7,927 bases of DNA from contig JACQAF010000211.1 of assembly GCA_016195145.1 (NCBI GenBank), positions 1-7,927 on the forward strand, given 5' to 3'. The notes beneath the pieces are model-generated. The model was given only the letters and a program-made list of their open reading frames with translations. It was not told the DNA's origin and searched no databases. The DNA is from Rhodospirillales bacterium. GTDB lineage: Bacteria > Pseudomonadota > Alphaproteobacteria > CACIAM-22H2. Positions 7,537 to 7,927 of the stretch are shown here, one piece after another. A program made the position numbers and the translations under genes. Within the stretch, counting starts at the first letter, position 1, and every line of letters starts with the position of its first letter.

Positions 7537-7927
7537 GGGGCTCCGGCCGGGCGCGAGGGAATCTGCAGGCCGGTTTGCGGCATTGGCAGCACGTCGGCCG
7601 CCGGGCCGGGGACGGTGAGGAACTTGATCAGGCGGATAAGCATCTCGCGCAGCTTGTGGCGGTGGACCACCATATCGACCATGCCGTGATCGAGCAGATA
7701 TTCGGCGCGCTGGAAGCCGGGGGGCAGCTTCTCGCGGATCGTCTCCTCGATCACGCGCGCGCCGGCGAAGCCGATGACTGCGCCCGGCTCGGCGATGCCG
7801 ATATCGCCCAGCATAGCGAACGACGCCGAAACGCCGCCGGTGGTCGGGTCGGTCAGGACGACGATATACGGCAGGCCGGCTTCCTTCACCTCCTCGGCGG
7901 CGATGACGGTGCGCGGCAACTGCATCA
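7533..7927 (-). CDS. accD: Acetyl-CoA carboxylase carboxyltransferase subunit beta (5' end outside window)
   Basis: AccD, with AccA, forms the carboxyltransferase that moves carboxyl from carboxybiotin on AccB to acetyl-CoA, giving malonyl-CoA for fatty acid synthesis. About 131 C-terminal residues are visible and the frame runs off the right edge. The first Met codon (7925-7923) is internal, since MQLPRT lies well inside this family. Seen motifs: GLPYIVVLTDPTTGGVSASF, with the paired glycines that form the acyl-CoA oxyanion pocket; GDIGIAEPGAVIGFAGARVI; REKLPPGFQRAEYLLDHG; and VDMVVHRHKLRE, all strongly conserved in crotonase-fold carboxyltransferases. The N-terminal zinc ribbon is outside the window. 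A tail of about 25 residues rich in Pro and Ala (ending SRPAGAP) follows the conserved core and varies between species. The stop TAA (7535-7533) overlaps the proposed folC start. Confidence 0.97.
   Translation of the reverse strand, partial: MQLPRTVIAAEEVKEAGLPYIVVLTDPTTGGVSASFAMLGDIGIAEPGAVIGFAGARVIEETIREKLPPGFQRAEYLLDHGMVDMVVHRHKLREMLIRLIKFLTVPGPAADVLPMPQTGLQIPSRPAGAP
7534..7544 (-). promoter_or_regulatory. folC translation initiation region with ATAA overlap
   Basis: Read on the minus strand this is GGAGCCCCATA, followed by ACG CTG. GGAG (7544-7541) is the only Shine-Dalgarno-like element near either possible folC start. It lies 4 bases from ATA, 7 from ACG and 10 from CTG. The accD stop TAA occupies 7535-7533, so ATA and TAA overlap just as ATG and TGA do at the addB-addA junction. 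Confidence 0.5.

Overview
The window looks like a chromosomal housekeeping segment of a GC-rich alphaproteobacterium, probably near Rhodospirillales or relatives. Three things point there: the very high G+C at third codon positions, the alphaproteobacterial style of AddB and AddA, and the gene order addB-addA-trxA followed by a convergent folC-accD pair, which I recall as common in that class. I see no mobile element, CRISPR array, tRNA, rRNA or sign of recent transfer. The taxonomic call is inference from protein style and synteny, not from a marker gene.

Layout. Bases 1-2379 (+) hold the C-terminal part of addB, whose start lies left of the window. Its stop overlaps the start of addA (2376-5702, +) in an ATGA arrangement, so the two subunits of the AddAB double-strand-break resection helicase-nuclease are probably translationally coupled. 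A 162-base gap carries a plausible sigma70-type promoter for trxA (5865-6185, +), a classical thioredoxin. A strong hairpin terminator at 6213-6240 separates trxA from the convergent minus-strand pair. In transcription order that pair is accD (7927 down to 7533, N-terminus outside the window), the beta subunit of acetyl-CoA carboxylase carboxyltransferase, then folC (7536 or 7458 down to 6244), folylpolyglutamate/dihydrofolate synthase.

Two oddities stand out. First, AddA has every superfamily 1 helicase motif I looked for except motif II (Walker B, the DEAQD box). The text runs from HILVD straight into GTIFAVGDEKQ, as if roughly 30 residues had been removed in frame. If real, this AddA should not hydrolyse ATP, although its nuclease domain looks intact. 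Second, folC has family-like coding sequence reaching up to the accD stop codon, but that stretch contains no ATG, GTG or TTG. Where an ATGA overlap would be expected there is ATAA, so a single G-to-A change could have turned an ATG start into ATA and the accD TGA stop into TAA together. Each oddity could be real biology or a consensus/assembly error. No previously undescribed multi-gene system is visible here; the interest lies in these two lesions in otherwise conserved genes.
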